A DNA stretch of 64,000 bases from Gp1-AA122 sp035631655. GTDB lineage: Bacteria; Acidobacteriota; Terriglobia; Terriglobales; Acidobacteriaceae. The stretch covers positions 97,453-161,452 of the forward strand of contig DASQIH010000108.1 in assembly GCA_035631655.1 (NCBI GenBank), written 5' to 3'. Made by a program: the position numbers and the translations under genes. This document shows, in pieces, positions 17,102 through 25,446 of the stretch; positions within the stretch are counted from its first letter, which is position 1, and each line of letters starts with the position of its first letter. The notes below the pieces were generated by a model that saw only the letters and a program-made list of their open reading frames with translations, was not told the DNA's origin and did no database searches.

Positions 17102-19012
17102 ATGTTCCGAAAGCTCGGCTTTTTCCTTCTATTAAGTTCCTTGACCGTGTCTCTCGCCTATGCCAAGGAGAAATATCAGCAACCCGGTCCCCTTCGCCTC
17201 GACCACGATGGTGAAAAATGGGCAAAGAAGACGCTGCACAAAATGTCGCCGGAGGAGAAGGTCGGGCAGCTGTTCATGATCTGGGTACGGGCCCGCTTTC
17301 TGAACTTGGACAGCCCTGACTATGCCCAGCTACGCGACACTATCCGTCGGGACAACATCGGATCGCTTGCCATGACCGTCCCCCTCGACGGTCCATTTCT
17401 CATTAAGAGCGAACCGTACGAAGCGGCGATGCTGCTCAATCAACTGCAGCGCGATTCCAAGCTGCCCCTGTTGATTGCTGCCGATTTCGAGCGCGGCCTG
17501 TCCATGCGCCTTTATGGCACGACCGTTTTTCCCCATGCCATGGCGTTTGGCGCGGCCGGCAAGGCGGACTATGCCGAGGCTTTCGGAAAGATCACGGCTC
17601 AGGAGGCGCGCGCGATCGGGGTGCACTGGAATTTCTTCCCGGTTGCGGACGTGAACTCCAATCCTGCGAACCCCATCATCAACACACGGTCGTTCGGCGA
17701 GGACCCGCAGCAGGTGAGCGATATGGTGGCGGCTTACATTCGTGGCGCGCACGCCGGCGGCCTGCTGACCACCGCCAAGCATTTTCCCGGACACGGCGAC
17801 ACGGCTACGGATTCGCATCTCGGGGTGGCACAGGTGAGCGGGGACATGGCCCGTCTGCAATCGGTCGAGTTGCCGCCCTTTCGTAAGGCGATGGAAGCCG
17901 GGGTGGACTCAGTCATGGTGGCGCACGTGACGGTTCCTGCGCTCGACCCCGATCGCAACCGGGTAGCCACGGTTTCGCCCGTAATCGTTACGGATTTGCT
18001 GAAGAAGCAGTTAGGGTTCAAGGGGCTTGTGGTTACCGACGCTCTGGATATGGGAGCTGTGACTCGTCTGTATGCCGACAATATTGGCCGTGCAGCCGTG
18101 GATGCTTTCAACGCAGGCAACGACATGCTGCTGATCCCGGCTGACTTGCAGGCCTCCTACGATGCCGTGCTGCAAGCCGTGAAAAGCGGCGAGATTTCCT
18201 CAGACCGGCTGGATGCCTCAGTTCTTAAGGTTCTGAAAGCAAAGGCTTCTCTGGGACTGCAAAAGGCTCGGCTGGTAGACGTTAACGCGGTGTCCAGGCT
18301 GGTCGACAAACCTGAGAACCTGGCGACAGGTCAGCAGATCGCCGACGATGCGGTCACCCTGGTCCGTGACAATGGCAAGCTCCTGCCCCTGAAACAGCAG
18401 GGAACTGTTGCGTCCGGGCTTCCGTATCAGAGAGTGGAGGAGGTCCACAACCGCCTGGTCGCGATTATTTTTTCTGATGATATGCGCATGGAATCAGGAC
18501 GTGCCTTCGAACGGCAACTGCGGTCGCGGGTACCCGATGCCAATATCATTTATGTGGACCCGCGCTCGGCGGCCGCGATGTCGGATGAGGTTCTGAAGGC
18601 GGTGGACCAGGCACAGGAGATCATAACTGCAGTGTATGTGATACCCACAGCCGGTAAAGTGGCACAAGACGCGAACGGAGCCTTAGAGAACTCCGTCGCC
18701 ATGGCCGATGCCACGGGCAGTCTGTTGCAAAAGGTCTTAGACCATGCCGCGGAGAAAACCGCAGTAATTGCGATGGGCAATCCTTATCTCGCTTCGGATT
18801 TTCCCGCTATCCAGAATTACGTTTGCACCTTTTCCAACGCCACCGTTTCCGAAGTAAGCGCCGTGCAAGCACTGTTCGGAGAGATTCCGATCCGCGGCCA
18901 TCTTCCCGTGAGTATTCCCAATATCGCCCAACGCGGGGCTGGCATCGAACGCCCGGCGGCGGCCGCCTATGGAGGTTTTTATCATGCGCAATCCAAAGGT
19001 TCTGCTCAGTAG
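17102..19012 (+). CDS. Glycoside hydrolase family 3, NagZ-like beta-N-acetylhexosaminidase
   Basis: Exported GH3 enzyme, about 636 residues from the ATG at 17102, which gives a signal peptide (MFRKLGFFLLLSSLTVSLAYA). The N-terminal TIM barrel has KHFPGHGDTATDSHLG, the catalytic-loop signature of NagZ-type N-acetylglucosaminidases with the His used as acid/base, and the nucleophile Asp in VVTDALDMGAV. A C-terminal beta-sandwich domain (about 400-630), absent from E. coli NagZ, follows. Likely removes GlcNAc from peptidoglycan fragments or glycans in the periplasm. Its last 29 bp overlap the start of the next lipoprotein gene, so the two are probably co-transcribed. Confidence 0.88.
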   Translation: MFRKLGFFLLLSSLTVSLAYAKEKYQQPGPLRLDHDGEKWAKKTLHKMSPEEKVGQLFMIWVRARFLNLDSPDYAQLRDTIRRDNIGSLAMTVPLDGPFLIKSEPYEAAMLLNQLQRDSKLPLLIAADFERGLSMRLYGTTVFPHAMAFGAAGKADYAEAFGKITAQEARAIGVHWNFFPVADVNSNPANPIINTRSFGEDPQQVSDMVAAYIRGAHAGGLLTTAKHFPGHGDTATDSHLGVAQVSGDMARLQSVELPPFRKAMEAGVDSVMVAHVTVPALDPDRNRVATVSPVIVTDLLKKQLGFKGLVVTDALDMGAVTRLYADNIGRAAVDAFNAGNDMLLIPADLQASYDAVLQAVKSGEISSDRLDASVLKVLKAKASLGLQKARLVDVNAVSRLVDKPENLATGQQIADDAVTLVRDNGKLLPLKQQGTVASGLPYQRVEEVHNRLVAIIFSDDMRMESGRAFERQLRSRVPDANIIYVDPRSAAAMSDEVLKAVDQAQEIITAVYVIPTAGKVAQDANGALENSVAMADATGSLLQKVLDHAAEKTAVIAMGNPYLASDFPAIQNYVCTFSNATVSEVSAVQALFGEIPIRGHLPVSIPNIAQRGAGIERPAAAAYGGFYHAQSKGSAQ

Positions 19013-19586
19013 CTCCCTGCTCGCGTTCGCTTGCGTCAGCCTAGTGCTCCTCGCTGGCTGCAGTATCAATGTCAAAAAGAATGCTGATGAAAGCGACAAA
19101 AAGGTAGATATCGAGACACCGATCGGAGGCATTCACGTCAGCAAGGAAGCGGATGTTAAGGACATCGGCTTGCCGATCTATCCGGGAGCTCGGCCGGCAA
19201 AGGAGGAATCGAAAAACGACGAGAAAAGCGCGAACGTAAACATCTCCAGCTCAGTATTTGGGCTGAAGGTCGTTGCCCAGGAGTTCGACTCCGATGATCC
19301 GCCCGACAAGCTTATGGGCTTCTACAGCAATGAACTGAAGAAATACGGCAAGGTGCTGGATTGCCGAAGCTCCTGGCATGGCGGCGGACATGTTTCGGTT
19401 CATCATGACAGCTCCGAAAAAGAATCGAACGAATTGAAGTGCGACAACGAGAGCGATGGCAAAACTACCGAACTTAAGGTTGGCACTGAAGACAATCAGC
19501 GGATTGTCGCGATCAAACCTCAGGGCAAAGGGACCAGGTTTGCGCTAGTGCGGGTTCAGATTCGTAGCAAGGACAACATGATTTAA
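18984..19586 (+). CDS. Small predicted lipoprotein, unknown function
   Basis: 200 residues. The ATG at 18984 is chosen because GGAGGT lies 7 nt upstream (18971-18976). Signal peptide with lipobox VLLAGC, acylated Cys26. The mature part is charged (KKNADESDKKVDIETPIGG) and carries repeated strands; the central segment (LPIYPGARPAKEE ... GFYSNELKKYGKVLDC) resembles a pattern common in Acidobacteria lipoproteins, with a mobile 'YPGA' strand and a 'FYSNELKKYG' helix. No enzymatic motif. Translationally overlapping with the GH3 gene; perhaps an accessory protein of it. Confidence 0.75.
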   Translation: MRNPKVLLSSSLLAFACVSLVLLAGCSINVKKNADESDKKVDIETPIGGIHVSKEADVKDIGLPIYPGARPAKEESKNDEKSANVNISSSVFGLKVVAQEFDSDDPPDKLMGFYSNELKKYGKVLDCRSSWHGGGHVSVHHDSSEKESNELKCDNESDGKTTELKVGTEDNQRIVAIKPQGKGTRFALVRVQIRSKDNMI

Positions 19587-19604
19587 GACAAATGAGGCGG
19601 GTGC

Positions 19605-19641
19605 CCCAGGTTCGCGTCCGTACTTTGGATGCTAACCTGGG
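19605..19641. other. Stem-loop after the lipoprotein gene
   Basis: CCCAGGTT (19605-19612) pairs with AACCTGGG (19634-19641), 8 perfect pairs with a 21-nt loop, 18 bp after the lipoprotein stop. No T-run follows, so it is not a classical terminator; it may protect the 3' end or be another repeat. Confidence 0.3.
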
Positions 19642-19736
19642 TCGAGTGGCACTCTCGGTGCTTCTGTCTCAAGCGTGGACTCTCCGTTGAAGGTATCCTT
19701 GCGCATTCCCAAACGCGTGCGGTAATTTGACTTCTA

Positions 19737-20393
19737 GTGGAACATCCCTGCCATCGATGTGGCGCCTCCGTCGAAGATGGCATTGCCTTCTGCAAGCACT
19801 GCGGTGCGCCCCAAATCCGCGTCGCTGGCGCTGTCTCCGGTCCTCCCTCGGTTCCAACAGCGGAGGCAGAAAGCCAGCCTGCGCCAACCTGGTCAACTGA
19901 GAGTTTTCCAGCTCCCGCTCAGCCGCTCGCGATCAATTGGTCCCAGGCGTTGCCGATAGCCGCTCTTGCCGGTTTACTGGAGGCCTTCTTCTCGCTATTT
20001 GGCTTCGGAATGTTGCTCGGAGGCTTTATCTCCGTGGCCCTGTATCGAAGGCGCAGCGTTCGCGGTGCAATCAGTAGTGGGATGGGAGCACGCCTCGGCG
20101 TTGTCAGTGGCGGCTTCGGCTTTGTCATCTTTGCTGTGATTCGAGTCGTGAGCGTACTCGTTTTCCACGCTGGGGCTCGCTTGCGCGCGGAGATGTTGCA
20201 AGCGCTAGACCAGGCTATGGCCCGCAATCCCGACCCGCAGGCCCAGGCCATGCTTCAGTATTTCAAGTCTCCCGACGGATTTACTTTCCTGATGATGTTT
20301 GTTTCGGTTGCTGTCCTGTTGTCCTTCCTGGTGCTTTCCACAGTGGGAGGTCTGCTTGGGGCAAAAATGCTGGGGACAAAGCCTCGCCAATAG
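19737..20393 (+). CDS. Zinc-ribbon membrane protein, unknown function
   Basis: 218 residues from a GTG start. The N-terminus is a four-cysteine zinc ribbon (CHRCG at 5-9, FCKHCG ending at Cys22), followed by a proline-rich linker and three hydrophobic segments (ALAGLLEAFFSLFGFGMLL; FGFVIFAVIRVVSVLVF; FLMMFVSVAVLLSFLVLS). This layout is common in bacterial membrane proteins of unknown role. It lies 62 bp before pyrR on the same strand, but pyrR appears to have its own promoter. No visible ribosome site. Confidence 0.72.
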   Translation: MEHPCHRCGASVEDGIAFCKHCGAPQIRVAGAVSGPPSVPTAEAESQPAPTWSTESFPAPAQPLAINWSQALPIAALAGLLEAFFSLFGFGMLLGGFISVALYRRRSVRGAISSGMGARLGVVSGGFGFVIFAVIRVVSVLVFHAGARLRAEMLQALDQAMARNPDPQAQAMLQYFKSPDGFTFLMMFVSVAVLLSFLVLSTVGGLLGAKMLGTKPRQ

Positions 20394-20415
20394 CGCTGGT
20401 CGCTCTCAACCCGTC

Positions 20416-20445
20416 TTGCCAGCCGTGCTTGGCCCCGCGTATGAT
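20416..20445 (+). promoter_or_regulatory. Candidate sigma-70 promoter of pyrRBC, near-leaderless
   Basis: TTGCCA (20416-20421) and TATGAT (20440-20445), each 5 of 6 to consensus, 18-bp spacer. The expected transcription start, about 20452, lies only about 3 nt before the ATG at 20455, so the message would be almost leaderless and would leave no room for a PyrR-binding attenuator. Confidence 0.5.
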
Positions 20446-20454
20446 GCAGCGTTC

Positions 20455-21030
20455 ATGTCTTCCAAATCCACTGTTCGGCAGCCCAGTGTGCGGGAAAAAG
20501 GGCAGTTGATGTCAGCCTCAGAAATCGAGCGCACGCTCGTCCGCCTGGCTCATGAAATTATTGAGAAGAACAACGGAATCAATGACTTAGGATTTGTAGG
20601 AGTGCGTCGTCGGGGTGTGCCCCTTGCGGAGCGGCTGGCCCATATCGTGCAACGCATTGAGAAAGCTCCCGTGCCGGTTGGGACTCTGGACATCACTCTG
20701 TATCGCGACGACCTTTCCACTCTGGGTCCGAAGCCGGTCGTGCAGAAGACGGAAATCGGGTTTCCCATCACGGGCAAATGCATCGTCCTGGTGGACGACG
20801 TTCTCTACACCGGCCGCACCGCCCGCGCCGCCATGGATGCGCTCTTTCGGCAAGGCCGCCCCCGCCAGGTGCAGCTCTGTGCCTTGATCGATCGCGGACA
20901 TCGGGAGTTGCCCATCGAAGCGACCTACGTGGGCCGAAAGGTTCAGACCAGCAGCAGTGAGATTATTGAGGTCAAGCTTCGGGAAGTGGACGACGCTGAG
21001 AAAGTCCTGCTCATGGAGCGGGAAGGCTGA
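20455..21030 (+). CDS. pyrR: PyrR: pyrimidine operon regulator / uracil phosphoribosyltransferase
   Basis: Type I phosphoribosyltransferase fold, 191 residues. PRPP-binding signature KCIVLVDDVLYTGRTARAAM; other family blocks are VPVGTLDITLYRDDL and ALIDRGHRELPIEA. PyrR proteins bind pyr mRNA and cause attenuation when UMP is plentiful; many also salvage uracil. Start: ATG at 20455 gives VREKGQLMSASEIERTL, matching the usual N-terminus; an inner ATG at 20509 is possible and a longer in-frame start at 20299 lies inside the previous gene. First gene of pyrR-pyrB-pyrC. The upstream promoter would give a near-leaderless transcript, so the RNA target may be inside the operon or elsewhere. Confidence 0.93.
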   Translation: MSSKSTVRQPSVREKGQLMSASEIERTLVRLAHEIIEKNNGINDLGFVGVRRRGVPLAERLAHIVQRIEKAPVPVGTLDITLYRDDLSTLGPKPVVQKTEIGFPITGKCIVLVDDVLYTGRTARAAMDALFRQGRPRQVQLCALIDRGHRELPIEATYVGRKVQTSSSEIIEVKLREVDDAEKVLLMEREG

Positions 21031-21087
21031 AGTGTGATCGTTGGGCTGGCCTGCTAAGGACCAACGACCGATGACCAACGACTACCA

Positions 21088-22002
21088 ATGACGAAAGCTG
21101 CGCGCGGTTCGTTACTGGGTATCGAACATCTCGAAGCGGCTGAGATTCTCAGGCTGCTGAAGCTGGCCCGGCGCATGAATCCCGCCAAGCCGCGGCCCTT
21201 GCTCAAGGGCAAGCGCGTCATACTTCTGTTTTACGAGCCTTCCACTCGGACGCGCAGCTCCTTTGAAGTTGCTGCCAAATCCATGGGCGCGATGACAGTG
21301 TTGATTCATTCCAGTGGTTCGTCCATCGAAAAAGGCGAGTCGCTGCTGGACACTGGCTATACCCTGGGTGCGGTCGGCGCCGACGCCATCGTGCTTCGGC
21401 ATCCCAACGCGGGCGCTCCCCACCTGATGGCCGCTAACCTTGATGTTCCCGTGATCAACGCCGGGGATGGCATGCATGAACATCCTTCGCAGGCGCTGCT
21501 CGATGCCTACACCATCCTGCGCCATAAGAAGAGCTTCAAAGGCCTGCAGGTGGCGATCGTAGGGGACATTTATCACAGCCGGGTTGCCCGCTCTGCCTGC
21601 CACCTGCTGAGCAAGTTCGGAGTGCGCGTGATCCTGTGCGGCCCGCCCGAATTCGTACCCGAAGTCGCCGCCACGCTGGCTCCTGGAATCCGCGTCACTC
21701 GGCACCTGGAAGAAGCCGTCCGGGGAGCCGATGTCATCATGCTGTTGCGCGTGCAGAAGGAGAGACTGGCTGGTCGCAAGATCAAGCTGGAAGATTACAT
21801 CGCGCGTTATCAGATGACGGCGGCGCGCCTGAAGCTCGCCAAACGCGATGCCGTTGTTATGCATCCCGGGCCGATTATCCGGGGTCTGGAGTTGACCGGC
21901 GAGGTTGCCGATTGTCCTCAGTCGGTGATCGTGCAGGAAGTGGCCAACGGAGTCCCGGTTCGCATGGCAATTCTGGCGAGAGCCATGGGAAAGGCGAGAT
22001 AA
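21088..22002 (+). CDS. pyrB: Aspartate carbamoyltransferase catalytic subunit
   Basis: First committed step of pyrimidine synthesis: carbamoyl phosphate plus aspartate gives N-carbamoylaspartate. 304 residues. The carbamoyl-phosphate signature is complete (FYEPSTRTRSSFE, residues 48-60), and HPSQALLD is the second phosphate-binding motif. The C-terminal aspartate domain includes VVMHPGPIIRGLE. No regulatory subunit gene (pyrI) is adjacent, so this is the simple trimer type, often paired with an active or inactive dihydroorotase as here. The gap of 57 bp after pyrR contains only short direct words (GACCAACGAC). Confidence 0.97.
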   Translation: MTKAARGSLLGIEHLEAAEILRLLKLARRMNPAKPRPLLKGKRVILLFYEPSTRTRSSFEVAAKSMGAMTVLIHSSGSSIEKGESLLDTGYTLGAVGADAIVLRHPNAGAPHLMAANLDVPVINAGDGMHEHPSQALLDAYTILRHKKSFKGLQVAIVGDIYHSRVARSACHLLSKFGVRVILCGPPEFVPEVAATLAPGIRVTRHLEEAVRGADVIMLLRVQKERLAGRKIKLEDYIARYQMTAARLKLAKRDAVVMHPGPIIRGLELTGEVADCPQSVIVQEVANGVPVRMAILARAMGKAR

Positions 22003-22155
22003 GCCACGGATTCACACGGATGAACACGGATAATCTGGCTGTGGCGTTGCAAATTGAAGGCGGTCGGCCACAGCTCCGAAGGGGCGCGAATCGTTAGCAC
22101 CGCGCGTAAGCGCGGGGTAGTAAGAGGAATGTGCCAGCGGCGTAGGCGCGGCACC
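22003..22155. repeat. Intergenic repeat block with two hairpins, between pyrB and pyrC
   Basis: First comes CACGGAT-type sequence (about 22005-22031). Then CCGCGCGTAAGCGCGG at 22100-22115 forms a hairpin, and GTGCC...GGCAC at about 22131-22154 forms a second. A block of the same layout (CCACCGCGTAAGGTGG then AGCCGCGCAGGGGCGGCAC) lies at 25349-25432 between tdh and kbl. The shared GTAAG centre and GGCGCGGCAC or GGGGCGGCAC end mark one repeat family. Confidence 0.6.
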
Positions 22156-22163
22156 AAGCCATC

Positions 22164-23468
22164 ATGGCGCAAAACAAAACACCATCGCTCCTGATCAAAG
22201 GTGGTCACCTCATTGATCCCGCTTCGAAGATCGATGCACCCATGGATGTCCTGCTGCGCGACGGTCACGTTGCGGAGGTCGGCCCGCCCAACAAAATTCG
22301 TGGCAGCGCCGACGAGAAATTCGATGCTCGTGGTCTGATCGTGGCCCCTGGCTTCATCGACTTGCATGTCCACCTGCGCGAGCCGGGTCAGAGCCACAAA
22401 GAAACGATTGCCACCGGAACCACGGCGGCGGCCGCGGGCGGATTCACGGCGGTATGCTGCATGCCGAATACGTCGCCGGTGGTCGATTCTCCGGAGTGGG
22501 TGAACTGGCTTCGCCAGCCTGAGCGCGGCGCGGTGGTGAATGTTTTCCCCATCGCAGCCGCGACTCATCACAGCAAGGGCGCCGTGCTGACCGATTTCCG
22601 CGCCTTGCAGGAGGCGGGAGCGGTAGCCGTGACTGACGACGGCAAGCCCATCCTCGACGAAGCAGTTATGCGTGAGGCTCTGCGCACGGGCGCCCAGTTG
22701 AACCTTCCCGTGATCCAGCACGCGGAAGACACGCGCTTGACCGAGCATGGCTCCATGCACGAAGGACCGACTTCGTTCCGTCTCGGTCTGCGCGGCATGT
22801 CAGTCGCCGCTGAGGCAGCCGTTGTTGACCGCGATGTGCAATTGGCGCAACTCACCGGCGGCCGGTTGCACATCGCGCACCTGTCCACCGCCGAGGCCTT
22901 AAAGGCCGTACGTCGTGGCAAGCGTTCCAAGGTGCGGGTGAGCTGCGAAATCACGCCTCATCATTTCACGCTCATTGACGAGAACGTGGGCGACTACAAC
23001 ACGAATTTCAAGATGAACCCGCCCCTGCGTTCGGCGTTCGACCGCGAAGCCATCCTGGTTGCCTTGGCGGATGGCACCGTGGACGCCATCGCCACCGATC
23101 ATGCGCCGCACGCGTTGCACGAAAAGCATGTGGAGTTTGAGCGCGCCCCCTTCGGCGTCATAGGCCTGGAAACGGCGCTAGGGTTGGCAATCACTCAACT
23201 ACACCGCGGGCAGAAGATTCCGTTGTCTCGCATCGTGGAGCTGTTTACTGTCGGCCCAGCGCGAGTTTTAGACTTACGAGGCCGCGGCACTCTGGCTCGC
23301 GGCAGTTATGCCGACGTCACAATTTTCGATCCGAAGAAGCGCTGGACCTTCGAGGCAGCCAAGTCGCGTTCCAAATCCCGTAACACGCCCTTCGACGGCT
23401 GGCAGCTAACCGGGAAGGTGGTGGCGACGATAGTGGGCGGGAAGATTGTGCACCGTGCAGACAGATGA
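22164..23468 (+). CDS. pyrC: Dihydroorotase, class I type
   Basis: Cyclises N-carbamoylaspartate to dihydroorotate. 434 residues, the length of class I (PyrC type, TIGR00857) enzymes. The zinc motif DLHVHLREPGQ is intact; further His ligands lie in PVIQHAEDTRL and LHIAHLSTAEAL; the catalytic Asp is in AIATDHAPHA. All key residues are present, so it is not one of the inactive dihydroorotase-like pyrB partners. The stretch just upstream of the ATG is a hairpin repeat and shows no ribosome site, so translation may depend on coupling with pyrB or on weak initiation. Confidence 0.95.
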   Translation: MAQNKTPSLLIKGGHLIDPASKIDAPMDVLLRDGHVAEVGPPNKIRGSADEKFDARGLIVAPGFIDLHVHLREPGQSHKETIATGTTAAAAGGFTAVCCMPNTSPVVDSPEWVNWLRQPERGAVVNVFPIAAATHHSKGAVLTDFRALQEAGAVAVTDDGKPILDEAVMREALRTGAQLNLPVIQHAEDTRLTEHGSMHEGPTSFRLGLRGMSVAAEAAVVDRDVQLAQLTGGRLHIAHLSTAEALKAVRRGKRSKVRVSCEITPHHFTLIDENVGDYNTNFKMNPPLRSAFDREAILVALADGTVDAIATDHAPHALHEKHVEFERAPFGVIGLETALGLAITQLHRGQKIPLSRIVELFTVGPARVLDLRGRGTLARGSYADVTIFDPKKRWTFEAAKSRSKSRNTPFDGWQLTGKVVATIVGGKIVHRADR

Positions 23469-23483
23469 ACTCTTGGGCGGATT

Positions 23484-24014
23484 ATGAGTGGCCGAGTCCG
23501 ACGAGTGCCAGCAGTTTCAGGGATTGAGCTTCATATTTTGGCGAAAAGGGAGTGGTGGCCTCTGATTTTCCTCCCAGTGTGGCTCACGTTTTGGACTTTT
23601 GGTGGAATCATAGCAATGAGGTGGATCATATATCCGGGGCCCTCAACGCCCCGTGCATTTATCTCCTTGTGGCTCGTCGGTTGGGTATTCGGCGAGGCGT
23701 GGGCGGTATATCAGTGGCTATGGACTGCTTTCGGAAAGGAAATCGTCAAGGTCCACAAAGGAGCTCTGACAATCGAGCGGGCCATCCTGGGTTATGGTCG
23801 GAGCAGGAGTTTCCCGATTGGTACAATATCGAACCTTCGAGCGAGTGGGTTTTTCCCTTCGGAATCGTATTGGGGAAATTACCTCACGCAAACGAAACTT
23901 GGAGGAGGAACGGTAGCTTTTGACAGTGTGGGTAAAATTCAGCGCTTCGCTATTCAGTTGTTCGAGTCCGACGCACAAGAGGTAGTTCGCGAACTGCGGC
24001 CTTATTTACCCTAG
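23484..24014 (+). CDS. Hypothetical membrane protein with PH-like domain
   Basis: 176 residues. Two hydrophobic segments (PLIFLPVWLTFWTFGGIIAMRW and RAFISLWLVGWVFGEAWAVY) form an N-terminal hairpin; the rest is beta-rich and soluble (VKVHKGALTIERAILGYG...FPIGTISNLRAS), reminiscent of bacterial PH-like membrane proteins. No named family assigned. It starts 15 bp after pyrC on the same strand, so it could be co-transcribed, but G+C and codon choice look lower than in the pyr genes, hinting at a different history. Confidence 0.65.
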   Translation: MSGRVRRVPAVSGIELHILAKREWWPLIFLPVWLTFWTFGGIIAMRWIIYPGPSTPRAFISLWLVGWVFGEAWAVYQWLWTAFGKEIVKVHKGALTIERAILGYGRSRSFPIGTISNLRASGFFPSESYWGNYLTQTKLGGGTVAFDSVGKIQRFAIQLFESDAQEVVRELRPYLP

Positions 24015-24049
24015 CTTGCGGGATTCCTGGATCCTTCAATCGAAAACCG

Positions 24050-25273
24050 TCAGTTGCTCAGGATCCCCATTCTCTTTCCCGCCTTTTTCAGCACGTCCAG
24101 CGCCTGTTCCAGTTCTTCCCTTGTGTGCGTTGCGGTCATGATGGTGCGAATGCGCGCCTTGCCTTCGGGCACTGTGGGAAACGCGATCCCCGTGCCGAGC
24201 ACGCCTTCCTTGAACAGTTCGCGGGAGAATTCCATGGTGAGCTTGCCATCGCCGATGATGATGGGCGTGATGGGTGTTTCGCTGGCTGGCGTGTTCACGC
24301 CACCGATATTGAATCCCAGATTGCCGAGTTCCTTCTTAAAGAACCGGGTGTTCTCCCAAAGCTTTTCAATGCGCTCCGGTTCCTGCTCGAGTACGTCAAA
24401 CGCAGCGATGCAGGTTGCGGCCACAGAGGGTGGATGCGAGGTCGAGAATAGGAACGGACGGGCCCGATGGTAGAGGAAATCGATCAGATCGCGCGAGCCA
24501 CAGACGTATCCCCCCAATGCTCCGATGGCTTTGGACAGTGTTCCCACCTGGACGTCCACGCGTCCGTGCACTTTGAAGTGATCGACGGTCCCGCGACCGT
24601 TCCGGCCCAGGACTCCAGAGGCGTGCGCGTCGTCCACCATCATGATGGCGCCGTATTTCTCGGCCAGGTCGCACAAGCCGGGCAGCGCTCCGATATCGCC
24701 ATCCATGGAAAAAACACCATCGGTGATCAACAGTTTTCGCCCGGGTTGATCCTTCACGCTAGCCAGGTGCTCTTCCGCATGAGCCAAATCCTTGTGCCGG
24801 AAGACGAGGATCTTAGCCCGCGACAGGCGAGCTCCGTCGATGATGGAGGCATGATTCAATTCATCCGAAATAATGAAATCTTCTTTGCCGAGGATGGCTG
24901 AAACAGTGCCTGCATTGGCCGCAAAGCCTGATTGGAAGACGACGCACGCCTCCACGTTCTTAAAGCGCGCAATCTTCTCCTCCAGTTGCATATGAATCTT
25001 CATGGTCCCCGCGATGGTGCGCACTGCGCCGGAGCCAACACCATACTTGCGAGTAGCGTCCAGCGCCGCCTCTCGCAATTTGAGATGCGTGGTCAGCCCG
25101 AGGTAATTGTTCGAGGCCAAGTTGATTACCTTCTTGCCGTCAAACGTGCAGACCGGGGCCTGTTCGTCTTCCAACACGCGCAGCCGGAAGTGTGTGCCCT
25201 TTGCCTTGAGATCGTTCAGTTGGTCGGTCAGATAGGAGAGAGGATTGGTGCGGGTGGGAGTTGAAGTTGGCAT
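24050..25273 (-). CDS. kbl: Glycine C-acetyltransferase (2-amino-3-ketobutyrate CoA ligase)
   Basis: PLP enzyme that cleaves 2-amino-3-ketobutyrate with CoA to glycine and acetyl-CoA. 407 residues from the ATG at 25273 (MPTSTPTRTNPLSYLTDQ); a longer in-frame ORF reaches 25363 but enters repeat sequence. Alpha-oxoamine synthase features: SNNYLGLTTH, a Schiff-base lysine in GTLSKAIGALGGY, and MVDDAHASGVLG. The pairing with tdh just upstream on the same strand argues for Kbl rather than biotin or sphingolipid relatives. No good ribosome site is visible. Confidence 0.93.
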   Translation of the reverse strand: MPTSTPTRTNPLSYLTDQLNDLKAKGTHFRLRVLEDEQAPVCTFDGKKVINLASNNYLGLTTHLKLREAALDATRKYGVGSGAVRTIAGTMKIHMQLEEKIARFKNVEACVVFQSGFAANAGTVSAILGKEDFIISDELNHASIIDGARLSRAKILVFRHKDLAHAEEHLASVKDQPGRKLLITDGVFSMDGDIGALPGLCDLAEKYGAIMMVDDAHASGVLGRNGRGTVDHFKVHGRVDVQVGTLSKAIGALGGYVCGSRDLIDFLYHRARPFLFSTSHPPSVAATCIAAFDVLEQEPERIEKLWENTRFFKKELGNLGFNIGGVNTPASETPITPIIIGDGKLTMEFSRELFKEGVLGTGIAFPTVPEGKARIRTIMTATHTREELEQALDVLKKAGKRMGILSN

Positions 25274-25348
25274 AACAGCGAATAGTTTAATACTCCCCAC
25301 ACGAATACGGGAGACCAGCACGAATACAGAAGACCCAGTGCTCGAGCC

Positions 25349-25432
25349 GCGGAGCGGCGACATTCGTTAGCCCACCGCGTAAGGTGGCAGAGCATTAACA
25401 AAAATGGGCAAGCCGCGCAGGGGCGGCACCCG
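25349..25432. repeat. Hairpin repeat between tdh and kbl
   Basis: CCACCGCGTAAGGTGG hairpin (about 25372-25387) followed by AGCCGCGCAGGGGCGGCAC. Same family as the block at 22081-22155 before pyrC. Confidence 0.6.
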
Positions 25433-25446
25433 CCTGAATTGCACCC

